Positions 44,101 to 53,272 of a DNA stretch of 64,000 nt are shown here, piece after piece. The DNA is from Priestia aryabhattai. GTDB lineage: Bacteria > Bacillota > Bacilli > Bacillales > Bacillaceae_H. The position numbers were made by a program, and so were the translations under genes. The first letter of the stretch is position 1, and each line of letters starts with the position of its first letter. The notes beneath the pieces are model-generated. The model saw only the letters and a list, made by a program, of their open reading frames with translations, searched no databases and was not told where the DNA came from. The stretch lies in assembly GCF_023715685.1 (NCBI RefSeq), contig NZ_JAMBOQ010000003.1, positions 496,001 to 560,000 on the forward strand, read 5' to 3'.

Positions 44101-44602
44101 TCAGCATGTCTTGACATGTTTCGACTAGAAGTAAGTCAACTCCGCCGTCTAACAAACCCCGAACTTGCTCTTCGTACGATTCTACTAACTCAGGGAATGT
44201 AATACCTCCGGTAACAGAGAGCGTTTTAGTTGTAGGGCCGATAGCTCCAGCTACGAACCTAGGCCATTCGGGAGTTGAATATTTATCGCGGGCTGCACAA
44301 GCAAGCTTCACAGCTTCGATATTCAATTCATACGCTAGGTGCCCTAAATCGTATTCATCAAGTACGGTAGATGTTGAGCCAAACGTATTGGTTTCAATAA
44401 TATCAGCACCTGCTGCAAAGTACTCTTCATGAATGCGCTGAATCACATGAGGCGCCGTTCGAGTCAAATATTCGTTGCAACCTTCATATTCTTCGCCGCC
44501 AAAATCTTCAGCGGTTAAATCAGCATCTTGAATCATCGTTCCCATTGCTCCATCGATGACGAGTATTCGCTTCTTTAGTTGTTGTTCGATAAGTGAGCTC
44601 AT
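41159..44602 (-). CDS. metH: Cobalamin-dependent methionine synthase
   Basis: A 1147-residue enzyme with all four modules: homocysteine domain (1-300; zinc cysteines in [14 protein letters not shown]), pterin domain (about 330-600; FVGERTNVIGSRKF), B12 cap and binding domain (about 630-870; GDVHDIGKNLV with the Co-ligand His and GLSGLLVKS), and the AdoMet reactivation domain (about 900-1147; FGYPACPD). It methylates homocysteine from methyl-THF. Its ATG abuts the yitJ stop, so the two form an operon behind a SAM riboswitch. It needs B12, and no B12 genes are in the window. Confidence 0.97.
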   Translation of the reverse strand: MSSLIEQQLKKRILVIDGAMGTMIQDADLTAEDFGGEEYEGCNEYLTRTAPHVIQRIHEEYFAAGADIIETNTFGSTSTVLDEYDLGHLAYELNIEAVKLACAARDKYSTPEWPRFVAGAIGPTTKTLSVTGGITFPELVESYEEQVRGLLDGGVDLLLVETCQDMLNVKAAFLGITAAFEKLKTEVPIMISGTIEPMGTTLAGQDIESFYLSLEHMKPLSVGLNCATGPEFMTDHIRSLSDLATSAVSCYPNAGLPDEEGNYHESPELLAQKIKGFADKGWLNFVGGCCGTTPAHIKALAEAVKEVAPRSLDRSEHNHAVTGIEPLVYDDSMRPLFVGERTNVIGSRKFKRLIAEGKIEEASEIARAQVKNGAHVIDICLADPDREEMEDMEEFIQEVVKKVKVPLVIDSTDEKVIEKALTYSQGKVIINSINLEDGEERFDAILPLVKKFGAALVVGTIDETGMAVTAERKVEIAKRSHDLLVEKHGFNPKDIIFDPLVFPVGTGDEQYIGSAEETVKGIKMIKEALPDCLTILGVSNVSFGLPPVGREVLNAVYLYHCTQAGLDYAIVNTEKLERYASIPEAEIELANALLFNTTDETLSTFTNFYRDKKKEAKVEISTLTLEERLAMYIVEGTKEGLLPDLEQALAQYDDPLDIINGPLMDGMAEVGRLFNDNQLIVAEVLQSAEVMKASVAFLEPHMEATENDSGKGKVILATVKGDVHDIGKNLVDIILSNNGFKVIDLGIKVTPQQLIEAVKEEKPDIIGLSGLLVKSAQQMVLTAQDLTQSSIDVPIMVGGAALSRKFTDFKIAPEYEGAVLYAKDAMDGLALANKLQNKEEVIQLLEDLKTRQEKKVTVRERQPQTAQAATAVLERSAISTDAPVFVPADLKRHVVKHYDLAQVLPYINWQMLLGHHLGLKGKVNKLLAEKDERAVQLKETVDDLLELALKENLIKPAVIYQFFPAQADGNDLIIYDPADEKTEIERFTFPRQAKGQFLCLSDFAKPKEKEMDYVCFFSVTAGTGIRERAAKFKENGEFLKSHVFQALALELAEGLAERVHQQIRDRWGFPDSPDFTMAERFSAKYQGQRFSFGYPACPDLEDQAKLFKLIKPEDIGIQLTDGFMMEPEASVTALVFAHPEAKYFNVL

Positions 44603-46441
44603 TTATATCTTCCTTTCTGATGTAACGAGTTGCTTGTCATGAATATAGCGTGTTAGAATTTCGGTCATTTCATAACGCATAAACGGCGTAATTAAGTAAA
44701 TACCGTCAAATAGCTCATATGCTGTATCAATTAAGTGTTTTGCAATTGCAAGACCTTCGACTTCACCGCGAATCCGGTCATTTCCTGTTGCGTCCATTCG
44801 CTCTAGAATATCTTCTGATAATTTAATTCCAGGTACTTCATGGTGAATAAATCGAGCATTTCTTGCGCTTGTTAACGGCATGATCCCGATGTATACCGGT
44901 GTTGTTAAATGTTTGGTTGCTTCATATACTTCTTCAATTTGCTTGGTTGAATAGAGAGGCTGAGTAATGAAATAATGAGCCCCGCAGTCGATTTTCTTTT
45001 CCAAACGCTGAACTGCTCGGTCTAAGTGACGCACATTTGGGTTAAAGGCAGCTGCGATGGAAAAATTGGTTTTTTGACCAAGCGGTTTGCCGGAATAAGA
45101 TAGTCCTTCATTAAACTGAGCGATTAAACTAATCAAGTCAAATGAAGATAAATCGTAGACCGAAGTGGCGCCAGGGAAATCGCCAACTTTTGACGGATCA
45201 CCGGTAATCGCAAGTACTTGATTCATTCCTAATGTATGAAGTCCCATTAAATGAGATTGAAGTCCAATTAAATTTCGGTCGCGACATGTAATATGAATAA
45301 GCGGTCGGGCCTTTGTTTCTTGCTGCATCAATGTTGCCATTGCCAAGTTGCTGATGCGAGGTGAGGCAAGAGAATTATCAGCTAATGTAATAGCATCTAC
45401 GCCAACTTTATCAAGTGCTTTTGCGCCTTCTAAAAATTTCGTCGGACCAAGCTGTTTAGGTGGATCTAGCTCGACGATAACCGAGCGGCGCTTCTTCACA
45501 ATTTCATGCATATGAGGTTTATCCTGCTGTTCACGCTCTTGAACCGTAACGGCTGGTCTCATTTTAACCACTTTACTTGTAATCGGAGGCTGGTCTTTTA
45601 AGGCAGACGACATCGCACGTACGTGAGCTGGTGTTGTACCGCAGCATCCTCCAATTAAGCGAACACCTTGTTCACGGAATAAACGCGCGCTTTCTACAAA
45701 GTAGTCTTCATTCGTTTCATATTCCAATTTTCCTTCCACATACGCCGGAAGGCTGGCGTTAGGGTAAGCAGATAAGAAAGCACGATCAGGAAGCGGTACT
45801 TCTTCAAGAGACCGAATCATATGATAAGGACCCAAGCGGCAGTTGAGTCCTACGACATCTGCTCCTAAGTCTTCTAATTCTTTTAACGCATCTGCTAAAG
45901 GACGGCCATCTTGTAATACGCCAATATCATGCAGGGAAACGTGGGTAATAATAGGCTTATCCGTTTCTTTTCTTGCCAGTGTAAGAACGGTCTTTAATTC
46001 TTCGAAATCATAGTATGTTTCAAATAAAAGGCCATCCACGCCTTCATTTAAAAGCCAAAACATTTGTTCGCGAATGCTTCGCTTAACCTCTTCTAAACTA
46101 ATAGCGTTTTTTTGGAAAGAACGAATTCCGCCGAGTGTACCAACAACGTAAGCCTGGTCTTTTACAGCTTGTTTCGCCAACTTTACACCGGCAACATTGA
46201 TGTCTTTGACCGAATCTTCTAATCCATAACGAGCAAGTTTTTGATAATTAGCAGCGTAAGTGTTCGTTTGAATAACGTTTGCACCTGCTTCTACATAGGC
46301 TCTGTGAATACGAGAAACCTCTTCTGGTTTGGTGATGTTTAGTTCTTCAAAGCAGCTGTCAATACCGTGTGAGTAAAGGAGGGTACCAGTGGCACCATCC
46401 CCAATTAAAATTTTAGACTTTAAATCTTCAAGTAACCCCAT
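44603..46441 (-). CDS. yitJ: Bifunctional homocysteine S-methyltransferase / methylenetetrahydrofolate reductase
   Basis: A 612-residue fusion. The N-terminal half (about 1-290) is a homocysteine methyltransferase domain with [14 protein letters not shown] and zinc cysteines in [15 protein letters not shown]. The C-terminal half (about 315-600) is an MTHFR barrel with [26 protein letters not shown] and YFITQPLYS. It makes methyl-THF for MetH, next in the operon. AAGGAGG precedes the ATG. Transcription is under the S-box at 46547-46656. Confidence 0.96.
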   Translation of the reverse strand: MGLLEDLKSKILIGDGATGTLLYSHGIDSCFEELNITKPEEVSRIHRAYVEAGANVIQTNTYAANYQKLARYGLEDSVKDINVAGVKLAKQAVKDQAYVVGTLGGIRSFQKNAISLEEVKRSIREQMFWLLNEGVDGLLFETYYDFEELKTVLTLARKETDKPIITHVSLHDIGVLQDGRPLADALKELEDLGADVVGLNCRLGPYHMIRSLEEVPLPDRAFLSAYPNASLPAYVEGKLEYETNEDYFVESARLFREQGVRLIGGCCGTTPAHVRAMSSALKDQPPITSKVVKMRPAVTVQEREQQDKPHMHEIVKKRRSVIVELDPPKQLGPTKFLEGAKALDKVGVDAITLADNSLASPRISNLAMATLMQQETKARPLIHITCRDRNLIGLQSHLMGLHTLGMNQVLAITGDPSKVGDFPGATSVYDLSSFDLISLIAQFNEGLSYSGKPLGQKTNFSIAAAFNPNVRHLDRAVQRLEKKIDCGAHYFITQPLYSTKQIEEVYEATKHLTTPVYIGIMPLTSARNARFIHHEVPGIKLSEDILERMDATGNDRIRGEVEGLAIAKHLIDTAYELFDGIYLITPFMRYEMTEILTRYIHDKQLVTSERKI

Positions 46442-46515
46442 GTCAAAACCTCCTTAAATTGTTCCGCTTCTATTTCACGAGTGATTCGTTTTATGCAATA
46501 TGCCGATAAAATAGA

Positions 46516-46540
46516 AAAAGTCTTCTTAAGAAGAAGACTT
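46516..46540 (-). terminator. Riboswitch-controlled terminator before yitJ
   Basis: On the minus strand AGTCTTCTT and AAGAAGACT pair around CTT, followed by TTTTTCTATTTT. Confidence 0.85.
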
Positions 46541-46546
46541 TTTTCG

Positions 46547-46656
46547 CCTTCTTATCTTCCAAGCAATAAATTGCTTGCTGGATTTAGCACCATGTCTCTA
46601 ACGACTGGTTGCTGAGGTTTCAAAGGGCCAGTCCCTCCACCTCTCATGATAAGAAT
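46547..46656 (-). promoter_or_regulatory. SAM (S-box) riboswitch upstream of yitJ-metH
   Basis: On the minus strand: TTCTTATCATGAGAGGTGGAGGGA, CTGGCCC, TTGAAACCTCAGCAACC, a variable arm, CATGGTGCTAAATCC and GATAAGAA. The core matches S-box consensus. It is the third in the window and the compact form. Confidence 0.95.
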
Positions 46657-46999
46657 CAATTGTATATAATTGAAACATATTTTTTTTAATAGAAAGAATA
46701 CTTATTTAATAATTTATCTGATTTTTAGAAATTATACAACAGTAAATTGTGAATTTCCAGCAAATATTGAGGGGAATCTAAAAGCTAAAGGGAAAATATC
46801 CGTATATTTTGTTTGAAAATGACTGTTATGTTAAGGGTTAAGAGGTTTTTTGTGAGAAAAACAAAAAGAAAATGCGAAATAAAAAATAAACGAAAAGGGA
46901 AAAGCGCTAGGATATGTGTAAATTCACACGTAAAAAGGCTCGTCTTTTTTTTATAGTTTCTACATATAGTGAACTATGAAGGGTAGAAGGGTGATGGGC
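46657..46999. other. Divergent intergenic region, yitJ / ykvI
   Basis: About 340 very AT-rich bases. ATTATA at 46731-46736 is a TATAAT on the minus strand without a good -35. A small TGTGTAAATTCACAC inverted repeat near 46916-46931 lies before ykvI. Nothing else supported. Confidence 0.3.
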
Positions 47000-48034
47000 A
47001 TGAAAAGGTGGAAACTCACACTGCAGGTTGCTGCTACGTATGTAGGCACCGTTGTAGGAGCCGGTTTTGCAACAGGCAAGGAAATCGTGCAATTTTTTAC
47101 ACAATACGGGGAACTTGGAATGGTCGGAATTTTAGTCAGCGGCTTGTTTTTTATTTGGCTTGGTTCGAAAATGATGCTGCTTTCGCACTCAATTGGGGCT
47201 TCTTCTTATCAGCAGCTTAATACATATTTATTTGGTGATGTGCTTGGAAAAGTGGTAAACGGTGTAATGATTGTCATTTTATTTGGAGTAACTTCAGTCA
47301 TGCTAGCGAGTACGGGGGCAATAGGAAAAGAGCAGTTCGGGCTGTGGCCTCCTGTTGGAATGATTTTTACAATTGTTTTAACTTATGTATTTATCGCAAG
47401 AGGGATTAACGGTATTTTAATGGTTAATTCTCTTGTTGTGCCGATGATGCTTTCATTTGCTTTTATCATCTTTGTGCCAAATATCAGCTATTTCTCACTG
47501 ATTCAAACGAAGCCAGATTTAACGCTCGTGACACAGTGGAAGTGGGCGGTTAGTCCCTTTTTATATATTTCCCTAAATCTTGCTTTGGCTCAGGCCGTTT
47601 TGGTTCCATTAGGAAGCTCCGTAAAGGATAGGAGCGTGATTAAAAAAGGGGCCGTAATAGGAGGATGTGTACTTACGTTTATGCTTGTTTCTACTCATCT
47701 TGCACTTTCCAATTTGCCTTATTCATTTCAACTCGATATTCCTATGAGTGCCGTTGTTAAGAATATCTCAGCTTGGGTGAATGTTTTATTTACTGTAGTT
47801 GTGTTAGGTGAGATTTTTACTACATTGATTGGAAATGTATTTGGAATCGCTAAGCAGCTTCAGTCATTTCTTCCCCTGAATGATAAACAAGCTTTTGTGT
47901 TTATTATCTTGGCTTGCTTTATTATTGGGCAATTCGGATATGCCCAACTTCTTGAGTTTTTGTATCCGATATTTGGCTATATTGGACTAGCTTTTGTATG
48001 GATGTTATGTATTAAAAAAGAAAAAATAAGCTAA
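47000..48034 (+). CDS. ykvI: YkvI-like membrane transporter
   Basis: A 344-residue membrane protein with about ten hydrophobic helices of the APC/LeuT-like fold. The first helix has YVGTVVGAGFATGKEIVQFF, the unwound-helix motif of this family, as in YkvI and branched-chain transporter relatives. Substrate unknown. In-frame ATGs occur at 46976, 46994 and 47000; AGAAGGG at 46985-46991 fits 47000 best. In B. subtilis ykvI is next to queC, whereas here it is 16 kb away. Confidence 0.78.
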   Translation: MKRWKLTLQVAATYVGTVVGAGFATGKEIVQFFTQYGELGMVGILVSGLFFIWLGSKMMLLSHSIGASSYQQLNTYLFGDVLGKVVNGVMIVILFGVTSVMLASTGAIGKEQFGLWPPVGMIFTIVLTYVFIARGINGILMVNSLVVPMMLSFAFIIFVPNISYFSLIQTKPDLTLVTQWKWAVSPFLYISLNLALAQAVLVPLGSSVKDRSVIKKGAVIGGCVLTFMLVSTHLALSNLPYSFQLDIPMSAVVKNISAWVNVLFTVVVLGEIFTTLIGNVFGIAKQLQSFLPLNDKQAFVFIILACFIIGQFGYAQLLEFLYPIFGYIGLAFVWMLCIKKEKIS

Positions 48035-48080
48035 TAGTTGGATTTTAAAGAGCAGATGTGAAAAAACGAAGTTAAATGAT

Positions 48081-48109
48081 GTGACAAGTCGATTTTACTT
48101 TGCTATAAT
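48081..48109 (+). promoter_or_regulatory. Promoter of the rib operon
   Basis: GTGACA (48081-48086) and TATAAT (48104-48109) with 17 bases between; the FMN riboswitch begins about 30 bases after the predicted start. Confidence 0.75.
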
Positions 48110-48144
48110 GTAAAACAAATAAGACTATAGCAGTCGAATATATT

Positions 48145-48290
48145 ATCCTTCGGGGTCGGGTGTAAGTCCCAACCGGCGGTGATAAAGCGTATGCTTTTAA
48201 GCCCGTGACCCGTTTTCATACGATGTATGTTAGCGGTGGATCTAGTTAAAATCTAGAGCCGACAGTAAAAGTCTGGATGGGAGAAGGATC
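48145..48290 (+). promoter_or_regulatory. FMN riboswitch (RFN element)
   Basis: Conserved blocks are ATCCTTCGGGGTCGGGTG, AGTCCCAACCGGCGGT, TTAAGCCCGTGACCCG, TAGCGGTGGAT, GAGCCGACAGT and TCTGGATGGGAGAAGGAT. The two ends pair as P1. FMN binding should favour the terminator at 48441. Confidence 0.97.
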
Positions 48291-48440
48291 AGGAAGCACA
48301 GTTGTTTTTTTGTGTTGTATTAATGAGGGACAGGTTTGCCTTTTTAAGGATACCCTTGTTTTCATACACTACATACGACTGTTTATTTCGTATACAATTA
48401 GCGGAATTTTGCATAGATAAAACTGATTCAGCTCAGCCGA

Positions 48441-48472
48441 CCCCTTGGACATTTGTTCAAGGGGCTTTTTTA
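48441..48472 (+). terminator. FMN-controlled terminator
   Basis: CCCCTTG and CAAGGGG pair around GACATTTGTT, followed by C and T6. Confidence 0.88.
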
Positions 48473-48499
48473 TTTTTAGTGGTTGGGGGAAAGATAAAT

Positions 48500-48589
48500 A
48501 TGAAAAAAAAGCAGCTGCTATTTCAAAACGGCATAAAAAGTTGGAATAGAGCCAAAGCAGGTGAAGAAAATGTTCACAGGTATTATTGA
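48500..48589 (+). pseudogene. 29-codon frame, possible ribD C-terminal remnant or leader peptide
   Basis: ATG 48500 follows GGGGGAAAG. The product starts MKKKQLLFQNGIK and ends GEENVHRYY, its stop lying inside ribE (+1 frame). A RibD C-terminus normally precedes and overlaps ribE like this, and MKxxxLLxF resembles a RibD C-terminal segment. That would be consistent with a deletion of most of ribD. Alternatively it is a coupling leader for ribE. Confidence 0.4.
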
Positions 48590-49229
48590 AGAAATTGGAA
48601 AAATAAAACGTATTCAAAAGGCCACAGAAGCAATTGTTCTTACGATTGATGCGAAGACCGTGTTAGAAGATGTGAACTTAGGGGACAGTATTTCAGTTAA
48701 CGGCGTTTGTTTAACCGTAACGGCTTACTCTCAAAATGAATTTACGGTCGATGTCATGCCGGAGACAATTAAAGCAAGTACCCTTCAGCTTCTAACCGTT
48801 GGATCACGTGTTAACTTAGAACGGGCGATGGCTGCAAACGGCCGGTTTGGAGGGCATTTCGTTAGCGGACACGTTGATGGGATTGGAACAATTGTAAGCA
48901 AAACACGTAAAGGAAATGCCTTTTATTATGAAATTCAAGTCGATCCTGAACTTCGTGAATTTATGATGTTAAAAGGATCTGTTTCAGTAGACGGAACAAG
49001 TCTTACTATTTTTGATGTCAGCAACCAATCATTTACTATTTCTCTTATTCCTCATACGGTGCTTCATACAGTCGTGGGAGACAAACAGCGAGGAGACAAG
49101 GTGAATATTGAATGCGATATGTTAGCTAAATATATGCATCAGATGATGACTAATAAGTCAACTCCTGGCGCATCGAATCGTTCAGGTAATATGAAGGATT
49201 TATTGCAGCAGCATGGTTTTACAAATTAA
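48570..49229 (+). CDS. ribE: Riboflavin synthase, alpha subunit
   Basis: A 219-residue enzyme that dismutates lumazine into riboflavin. Two lumazine-binding repeats are visible, [12 protein letters not shown] with [10 protein letters not shown], and [12 protein letters not shown] with [13 protein letters not shown] 48570 follows AGGTGAA; the frame has three earlier codons from GTG 48561 that are less likely. It is the first intact gene after the FMN riboswitch, where ribD is usual. Confidence 0.95.
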   Translation: MFTGIIEEIGKIKRIQKATEAIVLTIDAKTVLEDVNLGDSISVNGVCLTVTAYSQNEFTVDVMPETIKASTLQLLTVGSRVNLERAMAANGRFGGHFVSGHVDGIGTIVSKTRKGNAFYYEIQVDPELREFMMLKGSVSVDGTSLTIFDVSNQSFTISLIPHTVLHTVVGDKQRGDKVNIECDMLAKYMHQMMTNKSTPGASNRSGNMKDLLQQHGFTN

Positions 49230-49245
49230 CAGTGAGGTGAAAGAG

Positions 49246-50439
49246 ATGTTTCATAAAGTAGAAGAAGCCATTGAAGAGTTAAAAAAGGGAAAAGTGGTTA
49301 TTGTATGCGATGATGAAGATCGAGAAAATGAAGGAGATTTTATTGCATTAGCCGAAAAAACGACGCCTGAGGTTATTAACTTTATGGCTACTCATGGAAG
49401 AGGATTAATTTGTACACCTGTTAATGAAGACATTGCGCATAAATTGAATCTTCACCCGATGGTAGCAAACAATACGGATGTACATGGAACAGCATTTACA
49501 GTAAGTATTGATCATATTTCAAGTACAACAGGTATCAGTGCATACGAACGTTCTGCTACCGTTATGGCTCTTGTAAATGACGTAACGGTAGCAAGTGATT
49601 TTCAACGCCCAGGACACATTTTTCCATTGATTGCAAAAGACGGAGGCGTTCTGCAGCGTGCGGGTCATACAGAGGCCGCTGTTGATTTAGCAGTATTAGC
49701 AGGAGGGAAACCTGCGGGTGTTATTTGTGAAATCATGAATGAAGATGGAACAATGGCACGCGTACCGGATTTAACAAAGATTGCAGAGCAATTTGATTTA
49801 AAAATGATTACAATAAAAGATTTGATTGCCTACCGCCGCAAACATGACCAGCTTATTAGCCGTGAAGTAGAAGTGAGCTTACCTACGGCATTTGGTGATT
49901 TTAAGGCTGTAGGATATACAAATAAACTTGATAATAAAGAACATGTGGCTCTTATTAAAGGTGATATTGATCATAATAGCCCCGTTCTAGTTCGCGTTCA
50001 CTCTGAGTGTTTGACTGGAGATGTGTTTGGTTCTGAGCGCTGTGACTGCGGTCCTCAGCTTCACGCAGCTCTTACACAAATTGAAGAAGAAGGACGTGGC
50101 ATTCTGCTGTATATGCGTCAAGAGGGCAGAGGCATTGGCTTATTAAATAAGCTAAGAGCATATAAGCTGCAGGAAGAAGGATACGATACCGTAGAAGCGA
50201 ATGAAAAACTTGGGTTTGCTGCGGATTTACGAGAGTATGGAATCGGAGCTCAAATCTTGAAAGATCTTGGAGTCAAACAAATGAAGCTTTTAACGAATAA
50301 TCCTCGTAAAATTACTGGGCTAAAAGGATACGACCTTGAAGTGGTAGAGCGAGTGCCTCTTCAAATGCCGGCAGTGGATGCCAATAAAAAATACTTAGAT
50401 ACAAAAGCTAAAAAATTAGGTCATTTATTACATTTATAA
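49246..50439 (+). CDS. ribBA: Bifunctional 3,4-DHBP synthase / GTP cyclohydrolase II
   Basis: A 397-residue fusion. The N-terminal 200 residues are dihydroxybutanone phosphate synthase ([33 protein letters not shown]). The C-terminal part is GTP cyclohydrolase II with zinc cysteines [19 protein letters not shown] and [10 protein letters not shown]. Both feed riboflavin synthesis. ATG 49246 follows GAGGTGAAAGAG, 16 bases after ribE. Known as ribA or ribAB in Bacillus. Confidence 0.96.
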   Translation: MFHKVEEAIEELKKGKVVIVCDDEDRENEGDFIALAEKTTPEVINFMATHGRGLICTPVNEDIAHKLNLHPMVANNTDVHGTAFTVSIDHISSTTGISAYERSATVMALVNDVTVASDFQRPGHIFPLIAKDGGVLQRAGHTEAAVDLAVLAGGKPAGVICEIMNEDGTMARVPDLTKIAEQFDLKMITIKDLIAYRRKHDQLISREVEVSLPTAFGDFKAVGYTNKLDNKEHVALIKGDIDHNSPVLVRVHSECLTGDVFGSERCDCGPQLHAALTQIEEEGRGILLYMRQEGRGIGLLNKLRAYKLQEEGYDTVEANEKLGFAADLREYGIGAQILKDLGVKQMKLLTNNPRKITGLKGYDLEVVERVPLQMPAVDANKKYLDTKAKKLGHLLHL

Positions 50440-50530
50440 TTTTACACTTTTTTTCGTTATAACAAATAAAGCTAATTCATGAAAAGAAATGTAAATAACT
50501 ATATATTAATACTAGCAGGAGGAACAAAAG

Positions 50531-51001
50531 ATGAATCATTTATATGAAGGAAATTTAGTTGGCACAGGATTAAAAATCGGAATTGTGGTAGGACGTTTTA
50601 ATGAATTTATTACAGGTCGTTTACTTAGTGGAGCAGAAGATGCGCTCAAACGTCACGGTGTAGCTGATGAAGATGTAGACGTGGCTTGGGTGCCGGGTGC
50701 TTATGAAATTCCATTAATCGCTAAAAAATTAGCTGAATCTAAAAAATATGATGCAGTTATTACACTAGGAACGGTTATTCGAGGAGCTACTCCCCACTTT
50801 GATTTTGTATGTAATGAAGTAGCAAAAGGCGTTGCATCTCAAAGCTTACAAACAGGCGTACCAATTATCTTTGGTGTATTAACAACTGAAACAATTGAGC
50901 AAGCAATTGAACGTGCAGGAACAAAAGCAGGAAATAAAGGATGGGAAGCTGCAGCATCAGCTATCGAAATGGCTAACCTTTCAAAAATGATTGAAGGATA
51001 A
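50531..51001 (+). CDS. ribH: 6,7-dimethyl-8-ribityllumazine synthase
   Basis: A 156-residue lumazine synthase (beta subunit that forms 60-mers in Bacillus). [35 protein letters not shown] and [23 protein letters not shown] are the active-site segments. AGGAGGAAC precedes the ATG. About 90 bases separate it from ribBA; no terminator is in the gap, so it is in the operon. Confidence 0.96.
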   Translation: MNHLYEGNLVGTGLKIGIVVGRFNEFITGRLLSGAEDALKRHGVADEDVDVAWVPGAYEIPLIAKKLAESKKYDAVITLGTVIRGATPHFDFVCNEVAKGVASQSLQTGVPIIFGVLTTETIEQAIERAGTKAGNKGWEAAASAIEMANLSKMIEG

Positions 51002-51040
51002 TTGATACCTCTCCCGCTTTTAAAAGCGAGAGCATCTAAA

Positions 51041-51072
51041 AACCTTGACTATTTGTTAGTCAAGGTTTTTTT
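51041..51072 (+). terminator. Terminator of the rib operon
   Basis: AACCTTGACT and AGTCAAGGTT pair around ATTTGTT, followed by T6. A weaker hairpin of CGCTTTTAAAAGCG lies just before it. Confidence 0.9.
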
Positions 51073-51150
51073 GAATAGAAGTTAGCTATGTATAATTTGG
51101 ATAAAACGTCTTACTCTAAGTAATAATTAAGTCGTAAAAGGGAGACGGCT

Positions 51151-52023
51151 ATGCCTCATTATACTGCTTTTTTTGCATTGATTATTATCAGCACGGCCGT
51201 TTTGCTTACAATATTCATACGTGAAAAAGATAAAAAGCTAGTCGTTTTGCTTTTTTTTATCATTGGAATGGCTTATGTACTAGAGTATGTTGTATTTGTG
51301 TTGTTTGAAAGTTACGATTACGATCCTGATTTTATGACCAATAAATATTTTGATAATTTGTTTGGGTCCTTAACTTCTCAAGCGTTTGCTTTTCCAATCA
51401 TGGCTATGGTGGTAGCTGCTTATCAATTAAAATTTCGCTATATTTTAATCATTTCAACTATGTTTATGGGGATTGAAGAATTATTTTTACACTGGGATAT
51501 TTATACACACCACTGGTGGAAAACAATTTATACAGGTGTTTTAATGACCATAGGCTTTAGTATTTCAAAGATTTGGTATGTATGGCTAACAGAACGTTAT
51601 ATGACATTTGTGCATTACGCTACATTTTTCCTCGGAATGCTCGCCATTACTTCTACTATTATGTTTATGTTGTTAGCATATTTTCATAATAATTGGTTTT
51701 ATACAGGATGGTTTGCGTCGGCTACTCATGATTCCGTAAATGCAACAATGATTTATGTTTGTATTGTTACGATTCTCCTCGTTTGGAGTGCAGCCAAAGA
51801 ATTTTTTATTGGAGCTGGAATTATTATAGTTGGGCTGCGTATAGTAGATATTTTTCTGATTCACTATGGGGTTTTGCTGGTATCTATTACCACTTCACTT
51901 GTTCTTTTTACGCTTTTACAAGCAGGTGTATTAATTCTGAGCGTTATGCTTCAAGATTTTATTATGAAAAATTGTTATGGGACGAGCAAAAAAGACGTTG
52001 CGTTTCCAGCGAAGAACTACTAA
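51151..52023 (+). CDS. Unknown polytopic membrane protein
   Basis: 290 residues with about eight hydrophobic helices and aromatic, His-rich loops (WDIYTHHWWKTIY, HNNWFYTGWF, FESYDYDPDF). No signal peptide cleavage site or enzyme motif is evident. AAGGGAGACG precedes the ATG. It stands alone between the rib operon and glcT. I do not recognise the family; CBO0543-type proteins of Bacillus look similar in layout. Confidence 0.6.
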   Translation: MPHYTAFFALIIISTAVLLTIFIREKDKKLVVLLFFIIGMAYVLEYVVFVLFESYDYDPDFMTNKYFDNLFGSLTSQAFAFPIMAMVVAAYQLKFRYILIISTMFMGIEELFLHWDIYTHHWWKTIYTGVLMTIGFSISKIWYVWLTERYMTFVHYATFFLGMLAITSTIMFMLLAYFHNNWFYTGWFASATHDSVNATMIYVCIVTILLVWSAAKEFFIGAGIIIVGLRIVDIFLIHYGVLLVSITTSLVLFTLLQAGVLILSVMLQDFIMKNCYGTSKKDVAFPAKNY

Positions 52024-52154
52024 GATAATACGTAACTCAAATAGTTTAGTTCAATAATATTTGAAACAAAGAAAAATGAATTGACGGTTATGCGTATTAT
52101 TTGTAAGATAGGAAAGCAAATAATAGAAAGCCGAAACAGGGGAGTGAAGGATTC

Positions 52155-53003
52155 GTGAAAGAGTCCTTTTTTGTAGAAAAGGTACTTAATAATAATGTAT
52201 TAATTGCTAAACACCTTACCTATGATGAAGTTGTGCTAATTGGGAAAGGAATAGGATTCAACAAGAAAAAAGGCGATGAAATCGATGCAAAAGCTGTGGA
52301 AAAAATGTTTTTGTTAAAGAGTGAAGAAGAGCAAGAACAGTACAAGCAGCTTTTAGCTCAGGTGGATGAAGACGTAATTGAAATGATGAATGATATTGTA
52401 ACGCACATTCAAAAACGCGTTAATATTCCTTTGAATGAGCATATACACATTTCATTGACAGATCATATCGCTTTTGCAATAAAACGTTTTCAGCAGGGGA
52501 TGGGCCTTAAAAATCCATTTTTACTTGAAACAAAAGCCTTATATCCAGAGGAATATACGATAGCATCTGAAGTGGTAGAGATTATTAGTCGCAAAATAGG
52601 CGTGCAGCTTCCAGTAGGAGAGATTGGTTTTATTGCGCTTCATATCCATAGTGCGCTGACTGAAAAAAACCTGCTAGAAGTGAATCAAGACTCGCAGCTT
52701 ATTCAAACGATTATTAATGTGATTGAAGACTCGCTTCATCTGCAGGTAGACAAAGAATCTGTACACTATATGAGATTGATTCGTCATTTGCATTTTGCTA
52801 TTGATCGAGTAAAAACAGGAGAAAAAATAGAAGAGCCAAAAAAAATTGCTTTGCTATTGAAAGAAGAATATCCACTGTGTTACAATGTGTCTTGGAAAGT
52901 GATAAAAGTAATGCAGCAAGCGTTACATTTACCTGTGTATGAAGCAGAAGCAGTTTACTTAACGATGCATCTGCAGCGACTTATAACAAAAACGGATTTA
53001 TAA
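52155..53003 (+). CDS. glcT: PtsGHI operon antiterminator GlcT
   Basis: A 282-residue BglG/SacY-type antiterminator. The N-terminal CAT RNA-binding domain has VEKVLNNNVLIAKH and LIGKGIGFNKKKGD; two PRD domains follow, with conserved His in HISLTDHIAFAIKR, GEIGFIALHIHSA, RLIRHLHFAIDR and YLTMHLQRL. It binds the RAT sequence at 53016-53044 when glucose is available. GTG start at 52155. It directly precedes its target operon. Confidence 0.94.
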   Translation: MKESFFVEKVLNNNVLIAKHLTYDEVVLIGKGIGFNKKKGDEIDAKAVEKMFLLKSEEEQEQYKQLLAQVDEDVIEMMNDIVTHIQKRVNIPLNEHIHISLTDHIAFAIKRFQQGMGLKNPFLLETKALYPEEYTIASEVVEIISRKIGVQLPVGEIGFIALHIHSALTEKNLLEVNQDSQLIQTIINVIEDSLHLQVDKESVHYMRLIRHLHFAIDRVKTGEKIEEPKKIALLLKEEYPLCYNVSWKVIKVMQQALHLPVYEAEAVYLTMHLQRLITKTDL

Positions 53004-53015
53004 AATCATTTCAAT

Positions 53016-53044
53016 ACGTGTTACTGATACGATCAGGCATGAGT
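53016..53044 (+). promoter_or_regulatory. RAT site for GlcT
   Basis: ACGTGTTACTGATACGATC followed by AGGCATGAGT agrees, with one apparent substitution, with the B. subtilis ptsG RAT as I remember it. Its 3' part is the 5' arm of the terminator, so GlcT binding excludes termination. Confidence 0.9.
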
Positions 53045-53113
53045 GAGAAATGAAGCGATGTATAATTGGATGAATTTATCCATTTGTCGTTTCTTTTTCC
53101 TCATGCCTTTTTT
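53036..53113 (+). terminator. GlcT-controlled terminator of ptsGHI
   Basis: GGCATGAG (53037-53044) pairs with CTCATGCC (53100-53107) across a long branched stem, followed by six T. Confidence 0.88.
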
Positions 53114-53119
53114 GTTATA

Positions 53120-53211
53120 AGAAAGCGCAATCATTGAAAGCTTCGCCTCAGGACACAAGGAGATGTAACGAGTTTTCTAGTTAAAGAAAGCGTTTTATGA
53201 AAGCGCGTTAA
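53120..53211 (+). promoter_or_regulatory. cre-like elements in the ptsG leader
   Basis: AGAAAGCGCAATCA (53120-53133) and TGAAAGCGCGTTAA (53198-53211), plus GAAAGCG at 53186-53192, resemble CcpA sites with one to two mismatches each. They lie after the terminator, so they would act as roadblocks if used. Confidence 0.3.
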
Positions 53212-53272
53212 TGATTCACGTATCAAATAGATAGCTTGTTGCACACTAAATATATAAAAGGAGGTAAGCGCC

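Noticed and set aside
48302..48589. 95-codon open frame after the FMN riboswitch
   Set aside because: Most of it spans the riboswitch terminator and starts without a ribosome site; only the last 29 codons from 48500 have support.
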